A stretch of DNA of 64,000 bases from Kribbella sp. CA-293567. GTDB taxonomy: Bacteria; Actinomycetota; Actinomycetes; Propionibacteriales; Kribbellaceae. The stretch spans positions 7,378,001 through 7,442,000 of the forward strand of contig NZ_CP114065.1 in the NCBI RefSeq assembly GCF_027627575.1, written 5' to 3'. The stretch's first letter is position 1, and each line of letters starts with the position of its first letter. The translations under genes and the position numbers were made by a program. Below the pieces are notes generated by a model. That model was not told the DNA's origin, did not search any database, and saw only the letters and a list, made by a program, of their open reading frames with translations. Positions 17,552 through 25,375 of the stretch are shown in pieces.

Positions 17552-18162
17552 CAGTTCTCCTCCTGGTTTTCGCCGGCCGGCCGCAGCCGTCCGTCGGTTT
17601 CGATGTACATCTCGCCCGTTGTCGGGCACTTCCAGTCGCCGTTGCCGACGTCCTGCAACGGAACGCCTGCTTTGCCGACCCACTTGATCCGGCGGGCCGG
17701 GACCCCGGCGACCAGCGCGAAGTCTGGCACGTCCTTGGTCACCACCGCACCCGCGGCGACGGTGGCCCAGCGGCCGATCGTGACCGGTGCCACGCAGACC
17801 GAACGGGCGCCCACCGAGCTGCCAGTGCGCAGCGTCACACCGACGGCGTCCCAGTCGGACGCGCTCTTCAGCGTGCCGTCCGGGTTGATCGCGCGCGGGA
17901 AGTGATCGTTGGTGAGGACGACCGCCGGTCCGATGAAGACGCCGTCCTCGAGCACGGCCGGCTCGTAGACGAGAGCGTCGTTCTGGATCTTGCAGTTGTC
18001 GCCCATCGTCACGCCGGTGCCGACGTAGGCACCGCGGCCGATGATGCAGTTCTTCCCCAGTACGGCGTTCTCGCGGATCTGGGACAGGTTCCAGACGGAC
18101 GATCCGTCGCCGATCTGCGCGGTTTCGTCGACATCTGCCGACGCTGCGATCCGGGACGTCAC
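17551..18162 (-). CDS. Hexapeptide-repeat N-acetyltransferase (WlbB/WbpD-like)
   Basis: The 203-residue protein is a left-handed beta-helix with many hexapeptide turns (IGDGSSVWN, IGRGAYVGTG, IGPAVVLTND) and the NDHFPR loop with the likely catalytic histidine seen in WlbB/WbpD enzymes. It should acetylate the 3-amino group of the UDP-amino-uronic acid using acetyl-CoA. The GTG start overlaps the stop of the glycosyltransferase-like gene (GTGA). Its C-terminal tail has KCPTTGEMY, also typical of the family. Confidence 0.9.
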   Translation of the reverse strand: MTSRIAASADVDETAQIGDGSSVWNLSQIRENAVLGKNCIIGRGAYVGTGVTMGDNCKIQNDALVYEPAVLEDGVFIGPAVVLTNDHFPRAINPDGTLKSASDWDAVGVTLRTGSSVGARSVCVAPVTIGRWATVAAGAVVTKDVPDFALVAGVPARRIKWVGKAGVPLQDVGNGDWKCPTTGEMYIETDGRLRPAGENQEEN

Positions 18163-19379
18163 AAGGTCTCCTTCGGGTCAAGCCAGTCAGTGAGTGCGTG
18201 GGCGGAACGACGCCCGTCGTGCAGCTCCGCCACGAAGGCGGGGCCCGCGGCGGCCTGCTCGGCGGCCGCCGTACGGTCGGAGAGCAGGTCGGTGAGAACA
18301 CTGCCGAGCGAATCGGGATCCGCCTCGACGATGGGCACCTCGCGCCCAGTCAGACTACGCACCCGATCGCGTACGGCCGAACCGACGTAAGAAACGCACA
18401 AACGTCCGGCGGCCAGCGCCTCGACCGCGGCGACGCCGTACAGGCCGATCCGGAGCTGGTCGACGACGATGTCCGCGGCGCCGATCACGGCCGGCATCTC
18501 ACTGTGCGTGACTCCGCTGATCCGGCGGTACTCGACCAGGCCGCGGCCGGCCAGCTCGGTCAGTACCTCGTCGATCCGGTCGCTGCCCTTGAGCTGCGCG
18601 CTGGACGGGACGTGCACGACGACCGGGAGGTCGGTGGAGAAGAGCGGGCGCGCGGCCTGTGCCCACGGGGCCGGGTCGATCGCGACCGGCAGCCACTGCG
18701 CTCCCGGTACGTCGTCCAGCAGGTCGACCGTGGAGACGAAGACCGGGACGTCGGCTGCCTCGACCAGCTCGGCGAAGCGGGCTGCCTGGACCTCGAGCCG
18801 GTCGGTCAGCGGGTCACCCGGTGTGAACGGGGACCAGCGCTCGCGCCCGGCGTGGCGGCTCGGCAGGCGAATGTCGGAGCCGTGGAAGAGCAGGGCCGGC
18901 TTGATCCCGGCCTCTTTGAGCCGAGTCAGCTCGGTGGAACCGTCCTTCAGGCCGCGGGCGCCGAAGATCGGGCGCAGCGACTCCATCAGGACGTGCGTGT
19001 ACGAGCCCAGGACGTGCTGCTCCTGGGCTCGCTGCCAGCGCGGCTGACCGAACCAGGTCAGCGGTACGCCGTAGTCGTCGCGAAACTGGAACTGGCCCTT
19101 GCGGTGCACCGAGAAGGCCGTCGCCGAGACGCCCTCGACGGTGTCGGCCGCGCGGGCCCAGGCGTATCCCTGGCCCGCGCTGTTGGTCGGGCCGACGAAC
19201 AACCGGACCGGGGTGTCGGCCATCTGCGGGAAGGTGGGTAGCTGCGCGTAGCTGTAGCGCAGCCCCTTCAACCGTCGCCGGACCGCACCGGCGGTCCTGG
19301 CGATCGGCGTCGGCAGGTGGTCACGAAGTGTTCGCGCGGATGTCACCTGCACGCCCACTCCGCCAGCCCGGTCCGGCAT
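18159..19379 (-). CDS. GT-B glycosyltransferase-like protein with GPxNSAGQ domain
   Basis: The 406-residue protein has about 57 leading residues and then, from residue 58, a domain starting VRLFVGPTNSAGQ. Shared blocks with residues 526-868 of the fused glycosyltransferase at 9241-11847 include LLFHGSD, FVSTVDLLDDV, ADIVVDQ, GVAAVEALAAGR and VAELHDGR. The fold resembles the C-terminal halves of GT4 enzymes. Its donor and acceptor are unknown. The ATG at 19379 lies 4 bases after the preceding stop; a GTG a few codons inside is possible. Confidence 0.75.
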   Translation of the reverse strand: MPDRAGGVGVQVTSARTLRDHLPTPIARTAGAVRRRLKGLRYSYAQLPTFPQMADTPVRLFVGPTNSAGQGYAWARAADTVEGVSATAFSVHRKGQFQFRDDYGVPLTWFGQPRWQRAQEQHVLGSYTHVLMESLRPIFGARGLKDGSTELTRLKEAGIKPALLFHGSDIRLPSRHAGRERWSPFTPGDPLTDRLEVQAARFAELVEAADVPVFVSTVDLLDDVPGAQWLPVAIDPAPWAQAARPLFSTDLPVVVHVPSSAQLKGSDRIDEVLTELAGRGLVEYRRISGVTHSEMPAVIGAADIVVDQLRIGLYGVAAVEALAAGRLCVSYVGSAVRDRVRSLTGREVPIVEADPDSLGSVLTDLLSDRTAAAEQAAAGPAFVAELHDGRRSAHALTDWLDPKETL

Positions 19380-19383
19380 TTCG

Positions 19384-20172
19384 TCACTCCTGCCCCGCTC
19401 CGACCATCCGGTCGAGCTCACGGCGGGCGGCGGGCAGGCCGAGCACGACCGGCGTGCCCGGCTTGCGCTGACCGACCTGCCAGCCGGCCCAGACGGAACC
19501 ACCGTCGAGTGCGATCACGACATCGGCCTGGTCGATCGTGGTCATCACGTCGGCGCGGCCGAGGATCCGGTTCCAGTACGTCTTGGCCAGGGTGTCGGCC
19601 TTGCGGTTCTGGGTCAGCTTCTTCATCGGCGCCGATTTTTTGATTGCCGTCGGCAACACCTTGACGCCGGCCCGGCGCAGTCGCCGGGCCCGCCACTGAA
19701 CCGCCTTGACGACCCGCTTGGCTCCGGTCGGCCGCGGCTTGGCGGCCGGCTTCGGAGCCGGCTTGGCCGTGTTGATCGCCTCGGCCGCCGCCACCGGCTC
19801 GTCGCCTTCGGCGACCGCGTCATCGGCGGCTTCGGTCGCCTCGGCGACCTCGTCGGCCTCCGTGGCAGTGGACTCCACCGCGCTCTCGTCGACGACAGCC
19901 TCGGGGGCAGGCGCCTTGGCCGACTCGGCGACCGCGACCGGCACCTCCTCGGCGTCGACGACGGGGACGGCCTGGACGACCGGGGCTTCCGCGACCGGCA
20001 TCCGGCCGGGGCCGATCAGGGTGAAGGTGTTGACCAGGCCGTCGACCGGACCGGCCGGGGGGACCCAGGCGACCACGTCGAGGGCGAGGTCGTCGCGGCC
20101 ACCGAGGTCGGCGCGGACGGTGTCGAAGTACGACGGGGGAAGCCGCCGGGTGCTCAGGAGTACGACCTTCAT
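19384..20172 (-). CDS. Unknown protein with acidic low-complexity centre, in polysaccharide operon
   Basis: The 262-residue protein starts MKVVLLSTRRLPPSYFD and has a first alpha/beta-like segment. A long Ala/Glu/Val-rich acidic stretch follows (about residues 65-145), then an Ala/Pro/Lys-rich basic part. The end, RADVMTTIDQADVVIALDGGSVWAGWQVGQR, resembles a Rossmann-type strand and turn. I do not recognise the family. The terminal segments resemble pieces of glycosyltransferases with the middle replaced by linker. It lies 1 base after one glycosyltransferase gene and 4 bases before another, so a helper or docking role is a guess. Confidence 0.65.
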   Translation of the reverse strand: MKVVLLSTRRLPPSYFDTVRADLGGRDDLALDVVAWVPPAGPVDGLVNTFTLIGPGRMPVAEAPVVQAVPVVDAEEVPVAVAESAKAPAPEAVVDESAVESTATEADEVAEATEAADDAVAEGDEPVAAAEAINTAKPAPKPAAKPRPTGAKRVVKAVQWRARRLRRAGVKVLPTAIKKSAPMKKLTQNRKADTLAKTYWNRILGRADVMTTIDQADVVIALDGGSVWAGWQVGQRKPGTPVVLGLPAARRELDRMVGAGQE

Positions 20173-20173
20173 G

Positions 20174-21499
20174 TCAGACCACCGCCCCAACGCGCTCGGC
20201 CAATGCCTGGATCCGCGGATCCATCTGCAGGTCACGCCGGTAGGAGGCGCCGAACTCGCGCGCCTTCGCCCGGATCCCCTCGTCCGCGGTCCGCGCGGCG
20301 CGGGCCGCCTCGATCAGCGCTTCCGCGATCGTCTCGGGGTTCTCGACGTCCTTCACCGGGAACCACAGCGGATGCCCACGCAGTACGTCGGACGCCGCGT
20401 TCATCGGGTCGTGCACCGAGACGATCGGCAGACCGGTGGCGAGGTACTCGAAGACCTTGCCGCTGGTGACGTAGCGGCCCTTGCCCAGCATCAGCAGCTG
20501 GACGTCGAACTCGTCGTAGGCCTTGGCGATCTCCGCCTTGCCGACCGGGCCCTCGTAGCTGACCCCGTCCTCGGCGGCCGCGTTCAGGATGCCGAGCATG
20601 TCGGCGCGCGGCTGGGCGTAGTACCCGAGGTAGCCGTGGATCTTCACCTTGGCGTCGCGCAGGTCCTCGGACTGCTCCTTGGCCAGCTGCCAGCCCTTGA
20701 CGAAGTCGGCCAGCGGGACCTTCGGCGACACCGTGCCGACGTAGCCGAAGACCAGCGGCCGATCGGTCACCGGGCCGCGGTCCTGGGTCGACGGCACCAG
20801 GTCGGGATCGAACCCGTTGGCGACGGTGTGCATCTTGCCCGCGTGCTCGGGGTAGAGGTCCTTGTGCCAGTCGAGGATCGGGTCGTTGACGAACCAGACC
20901 TCCCGCGCGGAGTTGACCAGCTTGCGCTCCCAGCGGGCGGCGCGGCTGTTCGGCTCGTGCAGGCGGTCACCGCTGAAGACGTCCAGCAGCCACGCGTCGC
21001 GGTAGTCCATCACGTAGGGCACGCCGGACTTCTTGAACAGGTGGTACGCCGCCGCGAAGGTGACGTGCGGGTTCGCGGTCGCGACCGTCAGGTCCACCTT
21101 GTTCGCCTGGTGGATCTCCTCGGCGGCCTTCTCGATCGTGCTGCGCCACGGGCCGTACCCCGTTTCCGGGAACGGGATCTGGTCGCGCTTGGTGCGCCAC
21201 TTGGCCCACAGCTTCGGGTTGGCCGCCCGGGACTTCGACCAGTTGCGCAGGTCGGCCTCGAGGATCGGCCACTCGAACGGCACCCGGACCACCTCGACGT
21301 CGGGGTGGATCCGCTCTTCCAGGGTCAGGTCGGCGCCGGTGAACCGGTGGAAGGTCTCCCGGTCCGCGGTCAGCACGGTGACCTTCCAGCCCTGTTCGGC
21401 AAAACGGTTCGCCGTCGCGAGCGCGCGATAGACGCCACCGCCTCGGCAGGGCGGGTAGCCCCAGCAGACGTACAGCATGTGTGGGCGGGCCTGGTTCAT
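20174..21499 (-). CDS. Glycosyltransferase family 4-type
   Basis: The 441-residue GT-B enzyme has an N-terminal YVCWGYPPCRGGGVYRALATANRFAEQ segment, a central VFGYVGTVSPKVPLADFVKG start of the second domain, and GKVFEYLATGLPIVSVHD near the end. The long N-terminal domain with DYRDAWLLDVFSG is like the enzymes related to WbuB. The ATG at 21499 overlaps the stop of the preceding gene (ATGA). It should add a sugar in the cytoplasm during chain assembly; specificity is not readable. Confidence 0.85.
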   Translation of the reverse strand: MNQARPHMLYVCWGYPPCRGGGVYRALATANRFAEQGWKVTVLTADRETFHRFTGADLTLEERIHPDVEVVRVPFEWPILEADLRNWSKSRAANPKLWAKWRTKRDQIPFPETGYGPWRSTIEKAAEEIHQANKVDLTVATANPHVTFAAAYHLFKKSGVPYVMDYRDAWLLDVFSGDRLHEPNSRAARWERKLVNSAREVWFVNDPILDWHKDLYPEHAGKMHTVANGFDPDLVPSTQDRGPVTDRPLVFGYVGTVSPKVPLADFVKGWQLAKEQSEDLRDAKVKIHGYLGYYAQPRADMLGILNAAAEDGVSYEGPVGKAEIAKAYDEFDVQLLMLGKGRYVTSGKVFEYLATGLPIVSVHDPMNAASDVLRGHPLWFPVKDVENPETIAEALIEAARAARTADEGIRAKAREFGASYRRDLQMDPRIQALAERVGAVV

Positions 21500-22590
21500 G
21501 CACTTCCTCGCAGCAGGTCTTGGATGGCTTCGGCCATTTCGTCGTACGGCGTCGTGGCGGGCAGGTGGTCGGCGGCCCACCGGAGTGCGCGGTCGCGCAG
21601 CTTCTCCAGCTCCCCTGGGTCGTCCGACCAGCGGCGCAACGTCTCCGCGGCCTCGGCGACGGTGTCGATCAGGACACCACCACCGGATTCCTCGATGATC
21701 CTCGTCTGACGGGGCAACCTGGTGGAGACCACCGGAAGTCCGCTGGCGAGGTACTCGTAGATCTTGGAGGGCATCGCCTCGATGAACGCCGGGGTCGGCT
21801 GGAGCAGCGCCAGGCTGGCCCAGGCTCCCTCGGCGATCCGCCAGGCGTCGGCCGGTGGCTGCCGGCCGTGCAGCCGGATCCGGCCCGCGACATCGGGCCG
21901 CTCGATCCGGCGTTCGAGCTCGTCGCGATCGGCACCGGCCACCGGCCCGATCAGATCGAGCGACCAGCCCGGCGCGGCCGCGATGGTCTCGACCATGTCG
22001 AACAGTCCCCGGCTGACCCGCAGGTCGCCGACGTAGACCACCCGCGGCTCCCCCGCCGGCGGTGCCGGGGCCAGAAAAGCCGCGACCGGCTGGTTGGTGA
22101 CAACCATCCGGTGCTTGGCCTGGTGTGGCGAGAGGTGGGAATCAGCGACGACGGTGAGGTCGGCTCCGGCGGCCAGCCGGGTGCTCAGGGCCACCATCAG
22201 CCGGGCGGGCAGCCCCACCGGGCCTCTGGCCCAGGCCCGGTCGCGAAGCAGCCGGCCGTAGTCCTCGTGCACGTCGGCCACCATCTTGCGGCGGCGGAGC
22301 GCGGTCACCAGCCGGGTGATCGGGATCATGTCCGGATCGACGGTCACCACCACCTTGGCGCTGGTGCGCCAGGGCAGGACGGCGGTGCGGGCCAGCCGCT
22401 GGACCAGGCTGCCCCGGTTGCGAGCGTGGACGGCGGCCCCGGCCGGACCTCCGGCCGGGTCGCCCAGACCCCACAGCTCGACGTTCAGACCCCGCTTCTG
22501 CAGGGCTGCGGTGATCTTGTGCAGCCGCGCGTCGGCGACGTCGTGGCCGGACGTGATGATGCCCACGTCCGGCCCGGGGGTGGATCGCAT
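21496..22590 (-). CDS. Glycosyltransferase family 4-type
   Basis: The 364-residue GT-B protein starts PDVGIITSGHDVADARLHKI and has RVVYVGDLRVSRGLFDMVETIA at the second domain and AMPSKIYEYLASGLPVVSTRLPRQ in the nucleotide-sugar site. It lies 2 bases behind the ABC ATPase gene. It is likely one of the chain-building transferases of the exported polysaccharide. The substrate is unknown. Confidence 0.85.
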   Translation of the reverse strand: MRSTPGPDVGIITSGHDVADARLHKITAALQKRGLNVELWGLGDPAGGPAGAAVHARNRGSLVQRLARTAVLPWRTSAKVVVTVDPDMIPITRLVTALRRRKMVADVHEDYGRLLRDRAWARGPVGLPARLMVALSTRLAAGADLTVVADSHLSPHQAKHRMVVTNQPVAAFLAPAPPAGEPRVVYVGDLRVSRGLFDMVETIAAAPGWSLDLIGPVAGADRDELERRIERPDVAGRIRLHGRQPPADAWRIAEGAWASLALLQPTPAFIEAMPSKIYEYLASGLPVVSTRLPRQTRIIEESGGGVLIDTVAEAAETLRRWSDDPGELEKLRDRALRWAADHLPATTPYDEMAEAIQDLLRGSA

Positions 22591-22592
22591 CG

Positions 22593-23378
22593 TCAGAAGT
22601 CCTCGAGAGTGGCTGCGCTCTTCGCGTTCACCTGCAGGAACTTGGTGTAGGCGGCGATCACCTCGTCGGGGGTACCGCGCATCATCAGCTTGCCGTGGTC
22701 CAGCCAGATGCAGTCGTCACACAGGTCCTTGACGCTGCTCATCGCGTGGCTGACCAGGAACATCGTCCGGCTGTTGGTGACGAGTTCCTTCATCTTGTTC
22801 GACGCCTTCTGCTTGAAGGACGCGTCACCGGCCGACAGTGCCTCGTCGATCAGCAGGATGTCGGGATCCATGTGCACGGCCACCGAGAAGGCCAGCCGGC
22901 TGAACATGCCGGACGAGTACGTCCGCATCGGCATCTCCATGAAGTCGCCCAGCTCGGCGAACGCGGCGATCTCCTCGTACCGCTCCTGGATCGCCTTGCG
23001 GCTCAGGCCGGCCGCGAGACCACCGAGGACGACGTTCTCCTTGCCCGACAGGGCGGCGTTGAAGCCGACGCCCAGCGACAGCAGCGTGCTGACCCGGCCG
23101 TGCACCTCGATCCGGCCGGTGGTCGGCGGCAGGATGCCGGCCAGCGACCGCATCAGCGTCGACTTGCCGGCACCGTTGGCGCCGATGATGCCGATCGTGG
23201 TGCCGTGATCGACGTCGAAGGAGACGTTCTGGACCGCCTTGACCTCGCGGACCGCGCGCTCGCCGCGGCCGAGCCGGACCAGGGCGCTCTTGAAGGTCGG
23301 CACCCGCTCGAACGTCGTCCGGTAGGTGATCGAGACGTCCTGGACCTTGACCGCCGGAGCGGTTGAATTGTTTGACAT
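22593..23378 (-). CDS. Polysaccharide ABC exporter ATP-binding subunit (Wzt/TagH-like)
   Basis: The 261-residue ATPase has Walker A GANGAGKST, the signature YSSGMFSRLAFSVAV, Walker B ILLIDEAL and the H-loop FLVSHAM. The N-terminal extension VQDVSITYRTTFERVPTFKSALVRLGRGER and the early regulatory segment are typical of the exporters of teichoic acids and O-antigen-like chains. There is no C-terminal carbohydrate-binding domain. The ATG at 23378 was chosen; a start at 23417 would overlap the permease gene. It works with the permease just upstream. Confidence 0.9.
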   Translation of the reverse strand: MSNNSTAPAVKVQDVSITYRTTFERVPTFKSALVRLGRGERAVREVKAVQNVSFDVDHGTTIGIIGANGAGKSTLMRSLAGILPPTTGRIEVHGRVSTLLSLGVGFNAALSGKENVVLGGLAAGLSRKAIQERYEEIAAFAELGDFMEMPMRTYSSGMFSRLAFSVAVHMDPDILLIDEALSAGDASFKQKASNKMKELVTNSRTMFLVSHAMSSVKDLCDDCIWLDHGKLMMRGTPDEVIAAYTKFLQVNAKSAATLEDF

Positions 23379-23394
23379 CGACTTCTTCTCGGCC

Positions 23395-24261
23395 TCAGAG
23401 ACGGACAACGAACTCACGCTCCCTCGACATGAAGAACAACGAGCCGATCAGCACCGCGGCCAACGCCCAGACCACCGCCCCGATCCACATCTTGATGTCC
23501 GGGACCTGCCCGCGGACGAGCAGGTCGGTCCAGCCACCGATCAGGGAGTACAGCGGGTTGAACTGGATGAAGCTCTGGAACTTGGGCGGCGCCTGCTCGG
23601 CGAACCAGAGCACGGGCGACAGGTAGAGCCAGATCCGGACGAAGTACGGCAGGAAGCTGGTGGTGTCGCGGAAGTACACCTGCAGGGCGGCGAAGATCAT
23701 TCCCATCCCGGCCGCGAAGATCGTCAGCAGGATCAGGAAGACCGGCGCGAGCAGCATCGCCCAGTGCAGCGGCTGGCGCATCAGCAGGTGGATGGCGAGG
23801 TAGACGCCCATCGTCGGCAGGAACCGGAAGAACGAGGTCCGCAGCGCGGACAACGGCAGCAGCATCCGCGGGAACGACATGTTCATCAGCAGCTTGCCGC
23901 CACCGACCACGCTGGACGCGCCGGCCGTCATCGCACCGGAGAAGTAGTAGAAGGCGAACAGCCCACCGCACATGTGAGCGAACCGGGCCGCGCCGTCGTC
24001 CTGTGAGTTCGCGCCCGCGATGATCTCCACCAGCAGGTAGTACACGCCCGCCAGTAGCAGCGGGTTGAGGACCAGCCAGATCTGACCGAAGAAGGTGTTG
24101 GTGTTGGCTGCCCGGATGCCGGTCCGGGACATCTCAGCGGCGAACTCCCGCCGCTCCCACAGCGCCTTGAAGTACGGGCGGAGCGGCGGCAGGCCCACCT
24201 TGTGCGGTTCGTACACATGCACCGACGGGTTGAACTCCTCGTCGACGCGAGTCGCGTTCAT
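23395..24261 (-). CDS. Polysaccharide ABC exporter permease (ABC-2 type, Wzm/TagG-like)
   Basis: The 288-residue protein has a cytoplasmic N-terminus with RPYFKALWERREFAAEMSRTGIRAANTNTFFGQIWLVLNP, the amphipathic entry helix of ABC-2 exporters, followed by six hydrophobic segments. The stretch FAALQVYFRDTTSFLPYFVRIWLYLSPV is typical of TagG/Wzm. It is the first gene of the 14-gene operon, so the promoter should lie in the gap before 24261. Confidence 0.9.
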   Translation of the reverse strand: MNATRVDEEFNPSVHVYEPHKVGLPPLRPYFKALWERREFAAEMSRTGIRAANTNTFFGQIWLVLNPLLLAGVYYLLVEIIAGANSQDDGAARFAHMCGGLFAFYYFSGAMTAGASSVVGGGKLLMNMSFPRMLLPLSALRTSFFRFLPTMGVYLAIHLLMRQPLHWAMLLAPVFLILLTIFAAGMGMIFAALQVYFRDTTSFLPYFVRIWLYLSPVLWFAEQAPPKFQSFIQFNPLYSLIGGWTDLLVRGQVPDIKMWIGAVVWALAAVLIGSLFFMSREREFVVRL

Positions 24262-24615
24262 TCAGGCGACGCCTCTCTGGGGACGGTCGTAGTCATCGAA
24301 ATCCGAACGGGGTCCGCACTTCGCCTAATAGGTCCGACCACCGCTGGATCGATTTTGTTCGACGGTGGCCACGGTCCACGGCGACGGGGCCACGCAAACC
24401 GGAAGCAGAGTAGCGGATTGGCGTCGGGACCGACGACACAGCGTGCCTCCTGGGTGAGCAGCGACGCACAGACGGCTACCGAACGTCGCGACCGACCGGA
24501 GAAGTCACCTCCGCCGATCGTTATCCGGAATATACATTTGACACCTCATGCGAAGCCAATCAACGTACCCCGGCGCAGCGGTGAGGTGTAATCGACGCGA
24601 CAGATTCAACGTCGC
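24262..24615. other. Gap with presumed promoter of the polysaccharide operon
   Basis: This stretch separates the permease gene start from the end of a small minus-strand frame. It has lower GC than its flanks near 24500-24560. I see no convincing gene, repeat or RNA in it. The operon promoter is presumed to lie here on the minus strand. Confidence 0.4.
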
Positions 24616-24975
24616 TCAGAAGATATGGCTGACCAGCCGGTACGCCGGAACCGCTGCCAGCAGGCGCGTTCGCGGGCTCGCGTTGCTGCCGGTGGGATCC
24701 ACCCAGGGCTCGACGGTCAGCGGTCGCTGAACGGCGCCGGTCTCGGCACCACCCGCCGTGGACAGCCTCACCATCCACGGAAGCTCGCCTGGCACCGCAT
24801 GGATCCCACCGGCGCCCCGGGGGCCCTTACCGGCCTGGGCGGCAGAGTCTCTTCCCAGCCGGGCGCGGGCACGCGCCGAGTGCACCGGCACGATGACCAG
24901 GGCGGCGGTCATCGCACCACGACCGAAGGCCCGGCGATGATGCCTGGGCAGAACCTCACGCAGTTGCTGCGACAT
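24616..24975 (-). CDS. Short exported-type protein, possible remnant of a trypsin-like protease
   Basis: The ATG at 24975 has an excellent ribosome site (AGGAGGAG, about 5 bases upstream), which is the main support. The 119-residue product has a basic start, a weak hydrophobic stretch (AMTAALVIVPVHSARA) and then GGIHAVPGELPWMVRLS. That last segment resembles the start of a mature S1 serine protease, but no catalytic His, Asp or Ser segment follows. It may be a truncated protease or an unrelated small secreted protein. It is divergent from the TrmB/LuxR-type regulator gene. Confidence 0.45.
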   Translation of the reverse strand: MSQQLREVLPRHHRRAFGRGAMTAALVIVPVHSARARARLGRDSAAQAGKGPRGAGGIHAVPGELPWMVRLSTAGGAETGAVQRPLTVEPWVDPTGSNASPRTRLLAAVPAYRLVSHIF

Positions 24976-25375
24976 GGGGTCTCCTCCTCATCGGCCTCAC
25001 GATGGAGTTGCACAGTTTGTACACCCTCCGGCACAGCCGGTGATGGCACGGGAGTGCGAGGGCACCGATGCGCCGGGATCGAGACCCAACCGAAACGGCG
25101 TTCGCTGACGGGAAAGCGAACTGGGGCCAGAATTGGAACAGCAGCCCGGCGGCGCTCAGGTGGTCCGTCGCCGGGCTGCTGGACCTCAATTCTCGCTCAC
25201 AACTGCGCGGAAATGGTGGCCAGATGGTGACACGGCACAAGAATGCTGACAGAACAACAATTATGGCGCGACGCAGTTGCCGGGATACGGACAGTGCCGG
25301 GACGATTTCCCAGATCGTTCTAGGCTGGAGCGGCGGTAGCGCACAGTGAGCGCGCTCGGGAGGGAGGGGAGAGTC
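24976..25375. other. Divergent intergenic region with a large hairpin
   Basis: This 400-bp gap separates two divergent starts. Its central feature is a two-part stem: AGAATTG (25129-25135) with CAATTCT (25187-25193), and AGCAGCCCGGCG (25140-25151) with CGCCGGGCTGCT (25169-25180), around a 17-base loop. It could be the 3' end of a small RNA or a leader structure for the regulator gene. No open frame in the gap looks real. Confidence 0.55.
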
